Positions 24,677 through 32,954 of a DNA stretch of 64,000 nt are shown here, one piece after another. The stretch's first letter is position 1. Each line of letters begins with the position of its first letter. The translations under genes and the position numbers were made by a program. Under the pieces are notes generated by a model. It saw only the letters and a list, made by a program, of their open reading frames with translations, was not told the DNA's origin and did not search any database. This stretch comes from Trebonia sp963767685 (GTDB taxonomy: Bacteria; Actinomycetota; Actinomycetes; Streptosporangiales; Streptosporangiaceae), in NCBI GenBank assembly GCA_963767685.1, contig CAVYEZ010000015.1:1-64000 (forward strand). Direction: 5' to 3'.

Positions 24677-25260
24677 TGGGACAGCTCCAGTCTGACAAGG
24701 GGCCGTTCCCGGACATGTCGCATGAAAGAGTCCGCTGGGTCCGGCGCTTCCCAGTATTGGCGGGTTACCGCGCTGACGTTCACCTCGCGGCCTAGACGCC
24801 CCTCGGCTTCGCGCGCGATGTCGTAAAGGACATCTTCGTCGGTGGTACCGACAATCAGGACGTCGACATCACGGGGAACCGGGCCGGGTTCTCCGAGGTA
24901 CCTTGCCGCCCAGGAGCCGTAGATGTAGGCCTGCTCCACGCCCGCAACGCCGGACAGCAAATCCCCCAGGACGGGCAACGGCCCGTAGGTGACTGCTAGC
25001 AGGTCCGTGAGCGGACGGCTCACCGGGCCAGTGGTCTCCGCCCGGATCAGCCGCGCCTGGCCCCGCCTGGCCTCGCGCACGAGTCCGGCCTTGACGAGCC
25101 GGTCGGTCTCGGTAGACATGACCTTGGGGCTAGCATCGATCGCTCTCCCGGCCTCGGTAAGGGTGTAGTCCCGGTCCGGGTGCAGGTAGAGCAACGCCAG
25201 CAATGCTCCGGTAACCCGCGAGCGCAGCAGCGGCAGCAGCCACGACGGGTTATTTTCCAT
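24673..25260 (-). CDS. MNT nucleotidyltransferase antitoxin with N-terminal winged helix
   Basis: 195 residues from the ATG at 25260; the long upstream frame is rejected because an operator and promoter lie there. Residues 1-80 are an ArsR-like winged helix (TGALLALLYLHPDRDYTLTE, ASPKVMSTETDRLVKAGLV). Residues 105-195 are a minimal nucleotidyltransferase: EQAYIYGSWAARYLGEPGPV then PRDVDVLIVG, the GSxA..G...DVD polymerase-beta motif. Such proteins silence partner HEPN RNases by AMPylation. The winged helix would bind the inverted repeat covering its own start. It overlaps the HEPN gene by 4 bp. Confidence 0.8.
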   Translation of the reverse strand: MENNPSWLLPLLRSRVTGALLALLYLHPDRDYTLTEAGRAIDASPKVMSTETDRLVKAGLVREARRGQARLIRAETTGPVSRPLTDLLAVTYGPLPVLGDLLSGVAGVEQAYIYGSWAARYLGEPGPVPRDVDVLIVGTTDEDVLYDIAREAEGRLGREVNVSAVTRQYWEAPDPADSFMRHVRERPLVRLELSQ

Positions 25261-25294
25261 AACGGTAAGGATATTTACCCCTGTGGAAAATAAC
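25249..25294. promoter_or_regulatory. 11-bp inverted-repeat operator over the MNT promoter and start
   Basis: GTTATTTTCCA (25249-25259) and TGGAAAATAAC (25284-25294) are exact reverse complements 24 bp apart, with a nested GGTAA/TTACC pair (25265-25280). On the minus strand TTGTTA and TATCCT at 17-bp spacing make a promoter inside it. Binding by the winged-helix antitoxin would repress its own operon. Confidence 0.7.
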
Positions 25295-25599
25295 AAGGAG
25301 TTACTGTCGGTGTCGCTACTCGGTCGTTGGCGCCTCGGACGTACTGGCTGACGGCCGGCGTTCCGGTCGCCTGGCGCAGCAGCTCGAGCACTTCGATGTC
25401 GAGGTGCTCGGCGACCCGCGACGCGGCCGCGTCGCGATACGGGCCAGCGCGCTGGCGACCGTGTCGTAGGCGACGCGGGTTCCGCGGGTTCCGACGCCAT
25501 TGCCGCGGCTCCTCGTCATTCTCGGAATCGACATCACCCCATGCTCGGTCCGAACGGTCCTGCGCGCTCTCACCCAAAAATAGGTGATCAGCGGCCGCG
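25295..25599. other. Region with weak coding traces only
   Basis: About 300 bp upstream of the toxin-antitoxin promoter. On the minus strand VAYDTVASALARIA and, in another frame, SRVAEHLDIEVLELLRQATG look protein-like and could be pieces of one frameshifted small gene, but no family is recognised. A short tandem repeat of CGCGGGTTC lies at about 25474-25492. Confidence 0.35.
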
Positions 25600-26574
25600 T
25601 CAGCCGGCCGATTCGGCCCGCCGGGTCTGGGTCGGGTCGATGAACACGTAGGGCTGCAGCGGAAGCCTTTCCGACAACCTGCGGTCGACCTCGTCGGCGA
25701 GGTCCTCCGCCTGATCGGCGCCGAGCTCGTCGTTGAGCGCGACCCGGGCCGCGACGATGAGGCCGTCCGGGCCCACGTGCATGGTGAGCAGCTCGAGCAG
25801 CGCGTCCACACCGGGCCGCGACTCGATTTCCTCACGGATCAGCCGCTCGATTTCCGGGCTGGCCGCCCGGCCGATGAGCAGGTCCTCGCTGTCCATGCCC
25901 AGCTTGACGGCCACCGCCACCAGCAGCGCGCCGATGGCGATGGACGCGCCGCCGTCCCAGACCGGTGAGCCGGTCAGCTGGCGCAGCCCGACGCCGAGGG
26001 CGGCGAGTACCAGGCCCACCATGGCGGCGCTGTCCTCGAAGAGTGCCACCTTGACCGTGATGTCCGGGCTGGACTGCACGTGGTGGAGCACCTCTTCGCG
26101 GCCCCGCCGCGCCTCGCCGCGCACCTGCCAGAAGGCGCGTACGAAGGAGGTTCCCTCCGCGATGAACGCGACTCCGAGCGCCGCGTACGCGATAAGCGGG
26201 CTCTCGCTGTGCTTGCTCGACAGGCTCAGCAGGCCCTCGAAGACCGAGAAGCCCGCGCCGGCGATGAAGATGCCGAACGCCGCGAGCAGCGACCAGAAGT
26301 ACCGCTCCTGACCGTGGCCAAACGGGTGGGCCCGGTCAGCCGGGCGGTTCGCGCGGCGCAGCGAGGTCAGCAGGAACGCCTGGTCGAGCGTGTCGGCCGC
26401 GGAGTGCGCGGCTTCCGCGAGCATGGCGCTAGAACCGCTCAGGATCCCGGCGGCCAGCTTGACCAGGCCGACCAGCAGGTTCGCCGCTCCGGCGATGATG
26501 ACGGTCCGCCGGGTGGCCTCGTGTTGGTTGCGCCCGCTCACCGAACCACTACTTGCCAGGCCGCGCGGCATCAA
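25600..26574 (-). CDS. Cation diffusion facilitator (CDF) transporter
   Basis: 324 residues with six helices. AMLAEAAHSAADTLDQAFLL carries the helix-2 metal site (HSxxD), and HPFGHGQERYFWSLLAAFGI is the CDF loop motif. FEDSAAMVGLVLAALGVGL is helix 5 with (D/E)DxxA replacing the usual HxxxD, as in the SLC30A9-like branch. The C-terminal cytoplasmic domain has TMHVGPDGLIVAARVAL. It exports Zn or another divalent cation in exchange for protons. The zinc-free L31 gene next door suggests a metal-homeostasis context. The start is at ATG 26574, with little support upstream. Confidence 0.8.
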   Translation of the reverse strand: MMPRGLASSGSVSGRNQHEATRRTVIIAGAANLLVGLVKLAAGILSGSSAMLAEAAHSAADTLDQAFLLTSLRRANRPADRAHPFGHGQERYFWSLLAAFGIFIAGAGFSVFEGLLSLSSKHSESPLIAYAALGVAFIAEGTSFVRAFWQVRGEARRGREEVLHHVQSSPDITVKVALFEDSAAMVGLVLAALGVGLRQLTGSPVWDGGASIAIGALLVAVAVKLGMDSEDLLIGRAASPEIERLIREEIESRPGVDALLELLTMHVGPDGLIVAARVALNDELGADQAEDLADEVDRRLSERLPLQPYVFIDPTQTRRAESAG

Positions 26575-26605
26575 ACCGTCGCGGCTTGCCCACGGAGGGT
26601 GAGCG

Positions 26606-26866
26606 TCAGCGGCGCCGGCCCTGGTTGTCGCCGTAGCGGCGGCGGAACTGCTCCACCCGGCCCGCGGTGTCGACCACCCGCGACTTGCCGGTGTAGAACG
26701 GGTGGCTCGCGGACGAGATCTCCACGTCGATGACGGGGTACGTGTTGCCGTCTTCCCACTCGATCGTTTGGTTACTCGTCACCGTGGACTTCGTCAGGAA
26801 CGCGAAGTTCGCCGAGCGATCACGGTAGACGACGGGGTGGTAGTCGGGATGAACGCCTGGCTTCAT
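26606..26866 (-). CDS. rpmE2: 50S ribosomal protein L31 type B (zinc-independent)
   Basis: 86 residues: MKPGVHPDYHPVVYRDRSAN, FAFLTKSTVT, DVEISSASHPFYTGKSRVVD, and a basic end with GRVEQFRRRYG. It lacks the CxxC/CxxC zinc ribbon of the type A protein, so it is the paralogue normally induced in zinc limitation to free zinc. GGAGG lies 6 bases upstream of the ATG. I looked for a Zur box upstream and saw none convincing. The CDF transporter follows after 31 bp on the same strand. Confidence 0.9.
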   Translation of the reverse strand: MKPGVHPDYHPVVYRDRSANFAFLTKSTVTSNQTIEWEDGNTYPVIDVEISSASHPFYTGKSRVVDTAGRVEQFRRRYGDNQGRRR

Positions 26867-27153
26867 GACTAGCCTCCCTGCTCGCGAGGGTTTCCGTTCT
26901 CAACGTACCCCCGTCGGCCGATGTTCCAGAAGGGTCACCTGCTTCCTCGGGCTCTGAGCCGCCAATGAGACGGCTCACGTACAAGATGCACGGCCTAGCT
27001 TTCAAGCAGCGCGCGTCCGTAGTTGGCCATGGAGCGGTTGTACCGCGGCAGGTGCCCGGCCAGCGCGGTCACCACGAGGGACAGGCCCTCCCGCTCGCGG
27101 CCGAGCGTGGCGAGATGTCGCTGCGCGAGACCCCGCAAGCGGCGGCGAGCAGC
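26867..27153. other. Intergenic region; no supported gene
   Basis: Between the L31 start and the ArsR remnant. Overlapping open frames exist on both strands but none has recognisable sequence. It contains the L31 promoter on the left. Confidence 0.4.
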
Positions 27154-27289
27154 CTCAGGCGAATGCTGCTCGGCGACCCGGCCGAAGTGCTCAGCTTCCT
27201 GACCCAGCTCGTCCGGGCCGCCTGGCAAGCGCTGGTCGAGCCGGTGTGGACGCAGGTGCGGGCGCTGCTCGAGGCCGACATCACCGCCG
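27154..27289 (+). pseudogene. ArsR-like regulator fragment
   Basis: The plus-strand frame reads LRRMLLGDPAEVLSFLTQLV then RAAWQALVEPVWTQVRALLE and ADITAATLRQ. This matches the N-terminal half of actinomycete ArsR-like regulators, in which a phrase like W..RIRALLEADV..R ends the dimerisation helices before the wing. No start codon or downstream helix-turn-helix remains: homology stops where the acyltransferase remnant on the other strand begins (about 27290). I infer a deletion or recombination junction. Confidence 0.45.
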
Positions 27290-28231
27290 CGACGCTCCGC
27301 CAGCCGAGCCACAAGAGCACGGTCAGCACCAGCATGTGCGACAGGTAGATGCCGTAGGCGTTGTCCGAGCCAGAACGGACGACCGCGCGGGTGAACCGGG
27401 ACCGGCCGGGCCGCACCGGGGCCACGCCCGCCAGGTAGCCGCAGGCGATCGCGCCGATGTTGAACGGGATGACGCTCGGCTGGAACGGGTCGCTGGTAGC
27501 GCCGAGGACGGTGGTCACGCCGTAGTGAGCCAGGAAGTACACCCCTTCCGCGGCGAGCGCGGCGGCCACCGTCAGCGCGACGACCAGCCGCGCGTGGCGG
27601 CGGACCCAGGCGTCCACCGCCTCAAGGTGGCAGGCGACGATGCCGCCGCCGACCAGGTACAGCAGGTAGCTGAGCCCGTCTTGCTGCGCGTACTTCAGCA
27701 TGAGCGGGGGTAGCCGCCGCCAGTGCGTGAGGACCGCGAGCGCCACCTGGGCGAGCGCCGCGGCGGCGAGCACCGAGCCGTGATGCCCCCTAGTCCGCCG
27801 CAGCAGCGGGAACACCAGGTAGAACTGCGCGATCACGAGCAGGAAGTACAGCTGGTAGTACCCGGTCTCGGCCATCGCGGCCAGGCCGGGCAACGCCGAC
27901 GCGACCCCTGGTAGTGCGCCGTCGGCATCAGGAAGAAGAAGTAGATGAGCGTCCAGCACAGGTAAGGAACCCCGACCGAGACGAACCGGCGCCAGTAGAA
28001 GCGTCCAAGACCGTGCCAGCTCAGGTCGGCATAAGCGTACGTCAGCATACAGGCCGAGATGAAGAAGAACCCTTCCCTGGACACGTGCAGGAGCAGCAGC
28101 ACGGCGCCCGAGCCCAGGCTCGCGGCCGCCGGCGCGAAGTTCACGATCGTATGCGTGCTGACCGCGCCCGCCTGTTTGATCGGGCGCATGGCGTCGATGT
28201 GGTCGAGGCGACGGCGGGGTTGGGTGATCAT
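27290..28231 (-). pseudogene. Membrane acyltransferase (acyltransferase_3-like), frameshifted and 3'-truncated
   Basis: The first frame (28231-27900) gives IDAMRPIKQAGAVSTHTIVN, SREGFFFISACMLTYAYADL and WRRFVSVGVPYLCWTLIYFF. After MPTAHYQG one base is missing (near 27908), and the protein continues in the other frame with YYQLYFLLVIAQFYLVFPLL, QQDGLSYLLYLVGGGIVACH and NAYGIYLSHMLVLTVLLWLG. This is an O-acyltransferase with about ten helices that acylates envelope polysaccharide or lipid. The final helix and tail are replaced by unrelated sequence after about 27290, next to an ArsR fragment. Confidence 0.65.
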
Positions 28232-28363
28232 GCGACGCAGGGTGCGTCTGATTAGTTAATCATCGATGAAAAACTGACATACGTCAGGAATCTCCCAGCA
28301 GACTCATCGCTCACGCACAGCATCCGGTTGCGGAAGCCTCAGCGGAGCGCCGGGCGAGAAGCC

Positions 28364-29353
28364 TTACCGCCAGACGGCGGCCGGCGTCCCCGGCGCGTAG
28401 ACCCAGCCGCCGGCCTTGCCCGCGTGCGGGTCGGCGGACAGGGTGCTGTAGTCGACGTCGAACTGGTACTCCGTCCCGGCCTTCACCCGGTGCCCGTCGG
28501 CGCCGGCCCCCTGGACCTGCCCCGCGTCGGTGAAGCTCCCGTCGCGGTAGGAGAACTGCGCCGGGTCGACCGCGAAGCCGTCCGCCCCGGCGATGACAAC
28601 CCACGCGATGATGGCGCCGCCGGTGGCGTCGCCCTGGGTGTCGATCATCGCGATCCGTGAGCCCTCAGGCGTCGTGTACCAGGACAGCTGGCTCAGGCTC
28701 GTGCTGTCGGTGGACTTGAGCTGTGCCTCGGGTGGCGTGATCCCCTTCAGCGCGTCGAGCCGGGCCGTGCTCTCGTCGAGCAGGCACCCCCCGATGTTGA
28801 TCCCGTCGATTGTGCCGCCTGTCTGGTACGCCTTGGCGCAGACCGGCCCCCGGGCGGCCAGCCAGCCTCTGTCCTCGCTGTTGATGGCGGCCTGCTGCGC
28901 CGCCGACGCGCCCGCGAAGCTGGCCTGCCGCATCGCGTCGATGGCGGCGTCCGCGTTCTCCGTCTTGGCCTCGTAACACTGCTCGATGGCCAGCGTGGTG
29001 TCCTGGCTGTCGCAACTCGCGGGCGCCGACTTGGCGGCGGCCGGGTGACCGGGGTCGAACGGCTCGGTGATCGCCACGAACGCGGCCCCGGTGGACGCTC
29101 CCGCGCTGGCCGCGCTGGCCGCGCTGGCCGTGGCCGCGCCGCCCGGCGACGCGCTGGTTGTCGCGCCGGCTGCCGCGCTGGCCGTCGCGCTGGCCGTCGC
29201 ACCGGCCGTCGCGCCGGCCGCGGTTGACCCGCTCGACCCGCCGCAGCCGGCCAGCATGCCAATCGCGGCGGCGGACGCCGCCGCCACCGCGAGCCCGCCA
29301 CTAATCGTCCTGCCTCCGCCGACGGCCGACCGCCCGCTGCGTGCTTGGCTCAT
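28364..29353 (-). CDS. Lipoprotein with LprI-like domain
   Basis: 329 residues. The N-terminal signal GGLAVAAASAAAIGMLAGCG has the lipobox LAGC, then a 50-residue Ala/Ser/Thr/Gly linker (the DNA there is a run of GC-rich repeats). The central part (about 110-200) has SCDSQDTTLAIEQCYEAKT, RQASFAGASAAQQAAINSED and GWLAARGPVCAKAYQTGG, matching LprI-type lysozyme-inhibitor-like domains with paired cysteines. The C-terminal 100 residues form a separate beta-rich region (YRDGSFTDAGQVQGAGADGH). It would be anchored outside the membrane; protection from lysozyme is inferred from the family only. Monocistronic. Confidence 0.7.
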   Translation of the reverse strand: MSQARSGRSAVGGGRTISGGLAVAAASAAAIGMLAGCGGSSGSTAAGATAGATASATASAAAGATTSASPGGAATASAASAASAGASTGAAFVAITEPFDPGHPAAAKSAPASCDSQDTTLAIEQCYEAKTENADAAIDAMRQASFAGASAAQQAAINSEDRGWLAARGPVCAKAYQTGGTIDGINIGGCLLDESTARLDALKGITPPEAQLKSTDSTSLSQLSWYTTPEGSRIAMIDTQGDATGGAIIAWVVIAGADGFAVDPAQFSYRDGSFTDAGQVQGAGADGHRVKAGTEYQFDVDYSTLSADPHAGKAGGWVYAPGTPAAVWR

Positions 29354-29442
29354 GACGCCATCCCCCCGCTTCCGTCCCGCATTGCCCCATCGTCAGTGTT
29401 GACGTCGCCGGGCGGCGAGTGGTTGGGGAAAATACCGAAAAG

Positions 29443-29520
29443 TCAGTCCGCGAAGACGGGTTCCGCGGTGAGTACGTGAGATCCGATGAATCCGGTTGCC
29501 CCGGTGAGTGCGACTTTCAT
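29443..29520 (-). pseudogene. NAD-dependent epimerase/SDR N-terminal stub
   Basis: The ATG at 29520 opens MKVALTGATGFIGSHVLTAE then PVFAD and a stop at 29443. The GxxGxxG nucleotide-binding turn (TGATGFIGSHVL) of extended SDR/epimerase enzymes is perfect, but only 25 residues remain. Homology stops at the point where the opposite-strand MarR fragment begins, suggesting one deletion truncated both genes. Confidence 0.55.
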
Positions 29521-29647
29521 TGTCGACGCGCACGTGGCCCACGTGCGGTCGCTCGTCATCGACGTCCTGCCCCCCGAGCAGCTGCGCCGCCTGGCCCGCG
29601 ACGCGGACCGGATCGTGGCCCGCATCGACACCTCAGGGGTCAGTTAG
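29520..29647 (+). pseudogene. MarR-family regulator, C-terminal stub
   Basis: IVDAHVAHVRSLVIDVLPPE then QLRRLARDADRIVARIDTSG ends at TAG 29645. It matches the final helices of MarR repressors (AHVxxVRxLxxDxLtpeQlxxLaxixxxIvarLd). The winged helix and dimerisation start are missing; the sequence begins exactly at the start codon of the divergent SDR stub. A MarR gene divergent from the oxidoreductase it controlled would give this layout after loss of the shared promoter. Confidence 0.5.
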
Positions 29648-30251
29648 GACGCGTGGCCCGCGGGTCCCAGGGCGCGCCCGGCTCGACGTGCGCGCCGTTC
29701 GCGGTCACGCTAGCCCGCTCGGGAACCGTTGCCGCCGGGAGCGGCCGGGTCGCCGTGGCCCGCAGGTAGCGCCGGACGGCGACGGCGACCAGGCAGACGC
29801 CGAGCGCCATCACCCGCACCGTGCCCTCGCTCGGCCAGGGCAGCAGGTGCGTCAGCTGCACCGGCAGGGTCCAGGGGTGCATGGCCTCGTTCACCGACAG
29901 GTAGAGGACGAGGCCCGTGCCGAGGAGCGCGCCGACGTCGGCCAGCGCCTGCACCAGCAGGACACTCGCCGGACGGGACACGACGACCGACTCGGCGGGA
30001 GCGCGGTTACGCCGTCCGAGCTCCAGGTACCTGCTGGTCACGAGGCAGACGATGGCGATACCGAAGGCGATGAAGCCGGCGGTGTCGGTCCGCAGCTTCG
30101 GGATGGCGGGCCAGTACGGGTAGGCGTCGTCGAAGTCACCGAAGCTGCCGACGAAGGCCGATCCAACCCAGATCAACGTGGTGGCGTAGCCGAGGCCGAG
30201 GGCCGCGGACTCGATGACCAGCCTGCGGTTGTCCTGCCTCCTGGTACCCAC
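29640..30251 (-). CDS. Integral membrane protein of unknown function
   Basis: I start it at the GTG at 30251 (VGTRRQDNRRLVIESAALGL); GTG 30260 is possible. The 203 residues have four hydrophobic helices: ALGLGYATTLIWVGSAFVGS, AGFIAFGIAIVCLVTSRYLE, VLLVQALADVGALLGTGLVL and VRVMALGVCLVAVAVRRYLR. A tryptophan/proline-rich periplasmic loop (DAYPYWPAIPKLR) follows the first helix. No family is recognised. It overlaps the MarR stub by 8 bp at its 3' end and follows the kinase gene with a 55-bp gap on the same strand. Confidence 0.6.
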   Translation of the reverse strand: MGTRRQDNRRLVIESAALGLGYATTLIWVGSAFVGSFGDFDDAYPYWPAIPKLRTDTAGFIAFGIAIVCLVTSRYLELGRRNRAPAESVVVSRPASVLLVQALADVGALLGTGLVLYLSVNEAMHPWTLPVQLTHLLPWPSEGTVRVMALGVCLVAVAVRRYLRATATRPLPAATVPERASVTANGAHVEPGAPWDPRATRPN

Positions 30252-30306
30252 GCTGCACACTATAGGGCAAGTCCGGCGGCCCGCCGCGCGGTCGCGGCGA
30301 GCCCCG

Positions 30307-31488
30307 TCAACCGTGCGCGGTCGTCGCCGTCGCCGTGGCCGAGCCGCTCTCCCCGGGCAGGAAGGTCGGGGGTGTTCGCGGCGGGCTGACGGCCAGCGCG
30401 ATGGCGATTCCGGCCGCGACGACCACCGCGATGCCCAGGGCGACGGGCAGCAGCCAGCGGGGGCGGCGCCGACGGGCAACCGCCCGCCCCGTCGCCGCCG
30501 GCGTGAACCGGGCGGGATGGGCGGCCAGCGCTCCCGGCTGGACCGCGTGCGTCGCCGGGCTGGGCGCCGGGACCATGGTGGGGGGCGGCAGTGCGGGCGT
30601 GAACGTGGCGGACTCCAGCACGGCGGCCACCCGGTCGGGCCAGAACTTCCCGGGGGTCACTCCCGGGAAGGCGGCGGACCCGGCGGCCACGGTCTCCATG
30701 AGCTGAGCCAGGGACGGCCGGGCGTCGGGGTCCTTCACCAGGCAGTCGTCGATGACCGGACGCAGCGACGCGGGCACGCGGCTGAGGTCCGGCTCCCCGT
30801 GCACGACCCGGAAGCCGACCGCGAAGGCCTCGCCGCCGCCGAACGGCGAGACGCCGGTGGCGGCGAAGGCGAGCACGCTGCCGAGCGAGAAGATGTCGCT
30901 GGACGGCCCGACCGGGTTGCCTTGAGCCTGCTCGGGCGACATGTAGGCGGGGGTGCCGATCGTCGTGCGGGTCGCGGTCACCACGGTGCCGCTCGTCGTC
31001 CGCGAGATGCCGAAGTCGATGACGCGGGGCCCGTCGGCGGCGATGAGGATGTTGCCCGGCTTGAGGTCGCGGTGGATGAGTCCCTCGGCGTGGATCGCCT
31101 GCAGCGCCTCGGCCAGGCCGCCGGCCAGCCGCCACACCGCGTCCGCGGCTAGCGGGCCGGACTTGGCAACGAGGTCGGCCAGCGGCGGGCCCGGCACGAA
31201 CGTGGTGGCGAGCCACGGCGGGCTGTCGTCCGGCCCGGCGCCGACGACCGCCGCGGTATAGGCGTCGCTGACCGCTTGCGCCGCGGCCACCTCGCGCCGG
31301 AACCGCTGCATGAAATCGGGGTCCCGGGCCAGGTCGGGATGCACGACCTTCACTGCCACCGGCCGCCCGCCCGGCGAATAGCCCAGGTATACCCGCCCCA
31401 TCCCGCCCGCGCCCAGCCGTGCCTGGAGGCGGAAACCGCCAACTTGCTGCGGATCATCCCCCGTCAACGGCTCCACGAATGCGACCAT
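30307..31488 (-). CDS. Membrane-anchored Ser/Thr protein kinase
   Basis: 393 residues. The kinase domain at 18-270 has LGAGGMGRVYLGYSPGGRPV (P-loop), VAVKVVHP (catalytic Lys), IHRDLKPGNILIAADGPRVI (HRD and Asn), DFGISRTT (DFG) and TTIGTPAYMSPEQA. All catalytic residues are present. A Pro/Ala-rich juxtamembrane segment precedes one helix, WLLPVALGIAVVVAAGIAIA (about 345-365), and only about 30 residues lie outside, so there is no PASTA or other sensor. It is a Hanks-type kinase of the cytoplasmic membrane. A gene for a membrane protein follows on the same strand. Substrate unknown. Confidence 0.85.
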   Translation of the reverse strand: MVAFVEPLTGDDPQQVGGFRLQARLGAGGMGRVYLGYSPGGRPVAVKVVHPDLARDPDFMQRFRREVAAAQAVSDAYTAAVVGAGPDDSPPWLATTFVPGPPLADLVAKSGPLAADAVWRLAGGLAEALQAIHAEGLIHRDLKPGNILIAADGPRVIDFGISRTTSGTVVTATRTTIGTPAYMSPEQAQGNPVGPSSDIFSLGSVLAFAATGVSPFGGGEAFAVGFRVVHGEPDLSRVPASLRPVIDDCLVKDPDARPSLAQLMETVAAGSAAFPGVTPGKFWPDRVAAVLESATFTPALPPPTMVPAPSPATHAVQPGALAAHPARFTPAATGRAVARRRRPRWLLPVALGIAVVVAAGIAIALAVSPPRTPPTFLPGESGSATATATTAHG

Positions 31489-31602
31489 ACCGGCCGCGGG
31501 CGGCGCCTGCGAGAGCCTTGCCGCAAGGCGGGTATTCGGGGATTTCCGGGAAGTTCGGCGGATCGCTGAACCATCCGGTGGCCCTGGTGCGTACCACGGG
31601 GC

Positions 31603-32346
31603 GTGAAGATTGCGACGCCCGTCATCACGTTGATTGTCGGCTTGGCCCTGGCCCTCTCGTTGCTCTTTGACGACATGACGGCGGTGTCCGCCAAGAAGGC
31701 GGCGCTCGCCGCGGCCTCCGCGAGCGCGACGGCTTCGGCTGGCGCGCCGGCGAGCACGGCGAGCGCCGGGCAGTCGACGGGGGCCTCCCCGACCGCCGCG
31801 CGTTCGCCGTCGGCCTCGCCGTCGCCCTCGTCAACGCTCGGGTTCGTGATTCCGCCGCACGCTAACTACACGGGCGAGGTCCAGGGCAACCTTGGGGACA
31901 TCGCGATCGCCGTGCACGACACGTTTGCGATCGCCTACTTCTGCAACGGCAGCACGCAGGAGGCATGGCTCAAAGGCACGCCGGACGGCGGGAAGCTGTC
32001 CATGACGGGCAAGGGCAACGCCAGTCTCACCGCTAACTACGCGCTCGGCCACATTCGCGGCACGGTCGTCGTGAACGGGATCAGCTACGTCTTCTCCGTC
32101 ATCGCGGTGCACAAGCCGGCTGGGCTGTTCGAGTCGATCGCCGACGTGCGCGGCGCCACCATCAAGGCCGGCTGGATCGTCCTGGCCAACGGCACCGTGG
32201 TGGGCTCGATGATGCCCAACGAGAACGCCGCCCACCCCACGTCGCAGGCGGCGCCGAAGCTCAACCTCTCCGCACTGACGGCGCAGTACGAGGGCACCAC
32301 GATCAAGGCGACGCCGGTCGACGGCGAAACCGGCAGCGGGTTCTAG
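31603..32346 (+). CDS. Secreted or membrane-anchored protein, first of a redox cluster
   Basis: 247 residues from GTG 31603. The N-terminal helix is VITLIVGLALALSLLFDDMT, followed by an Ala/Ser/Thr linker (35-80) and an extracytoplasmic domain with PPHANYTGEVQGNLGDIAIA, YFCNGSTQEAWLKGTPDGGK and MTGKGNASLTANYALGHIRG. The Gly/Asn/Thr-rich beta pattern looks like a small adhesion or binding domain; no family is certain. It is 12 bp upstream of the DUF6529 gene and co-directional with the Rieske gene, so it probably works in the same envelope redox unit. Confidence 0.55.
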   Translation: MKIATPVITLIVGLALALSLLFDDMTAVSAKKAALAAASASATASAGAPASTASAGQSTGASPTAARSPSASPSPSSTLGFVIPPHANYTGEVQGNLGDIAIAVHDTFAIAYFCNGSTQEAWLKGTPDGGKLSMTGKGNASLTANYALGHIRGTVVVNGISYVFSVIAVHKPAGLFESIADVRGATIKAGWIVLANGTVVGSMMPNENAAHPTSQAAPKLNLSALTAQYEGTTIKATPVDGETGSGF

Positions 32347-32358
32347 GAAGGAAAGCGC

Positions 32359-32946
32359 ATGGCAGCACAATATGAGCCGACCCCGCCGACCAGGCTGGAC
32401 CCCATCCAGCCGGACCCGTCGGCCAGGCTGCTCGTCGTGCCCGCCCTCGCGGGCTGCCTGGTGGCCCTGACGCTCGGCATCTACGGGCGGGCGCACCCGC
32501 CGACCGGGGTGGCCGTGGACATCGTGGGATTCTCCAGCCCGGCCACGGTGAAGGCATGGCTCGCGACGGTCGCGGTCGTGTTCGCGCTTGCCCAGTTCGG
32601 CTCTGCCCTGGTCATGTACGGGAAGGTGCCGTGGATCGCCGCGCCGTCCTGGATCGGTGCGCTGCACCGCTGGTCGGGGCGGATCGCGTTCATCGTCACG
32701 GTGCTCGTCGCGGTGCACTGCCTGTACGCGCTCGGGTTCGAGACCTTCGATGCGCGGGTGGTCGTGCACTCGATCGCCGGCTGCCTGTTCTTCGGCACGT
32801 TCACCGCTAAGATGTTGGCGCTGACCAGGCGCGGAATGCCCGGCTGGGTGCTGCCGCTGCTCGGCGGCCTGGCCTTCGCGCTGCTGGTGCTCATCTGGTT
32901 CACCTCGGCCTTCTGGTTCTTCTCGTTCTTCGGCTTCCGGCGATAA
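32359..32946 (+). CDS. DUF6529-like membrane protein, cytochrome b-like
   Basis: 195 residues, with AAGGAAAG before the ATG. Five helices include LLVVPALAGCLVALTLGIYG, VFALAQFGSALVMYG, RIAFIVTVLVAVHCLYALGF and LGGLAFALLVLIWFTSAFWF. Histidines within or at the ends of helices (IGALHRWSG, VAVHCLYALG, ARVVVHSIAGCLFFG) are spaced like the haem ligands of b561/ferric reductase-type proteins. An electron-transfer role with the Rieske lipoprotein gene 8 bp downstream is inferred, not shown. Confidence 0.65.
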   Translation: MAAQYEPTPPTRLDPIQPDPSARLLVVPALAGCLVALTLGIYGRAHPPTGVAVDIVGFSSPATVKAWLATVAVVFALAQFGSALVMYGKVPWIAAPSWIGALHRWSGRIAFIVTVLVAVHCLYALGFETFDARVVVHSIAGCLFFGTFTAKMLALTRRGMPGWVLPLLGGLAFALLVLIWFTSAFWFFSFFGFRR

Positions 32947-32954
32947 TAAGGGCG

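Noticed and set aside
25304..25540. Frameshifted small gene upstream of the MNT antitoxin
   Set aside because: Protein-like pieces in two frames but no family recognised and no start site; kept only as a note.
26867..26960. Zur box upstream of the zinc-independent L31 gene
   Set aside because: No TGAAAATCATTTTCA-like palindrome could be found, so zinc control is left as family knowledge only.
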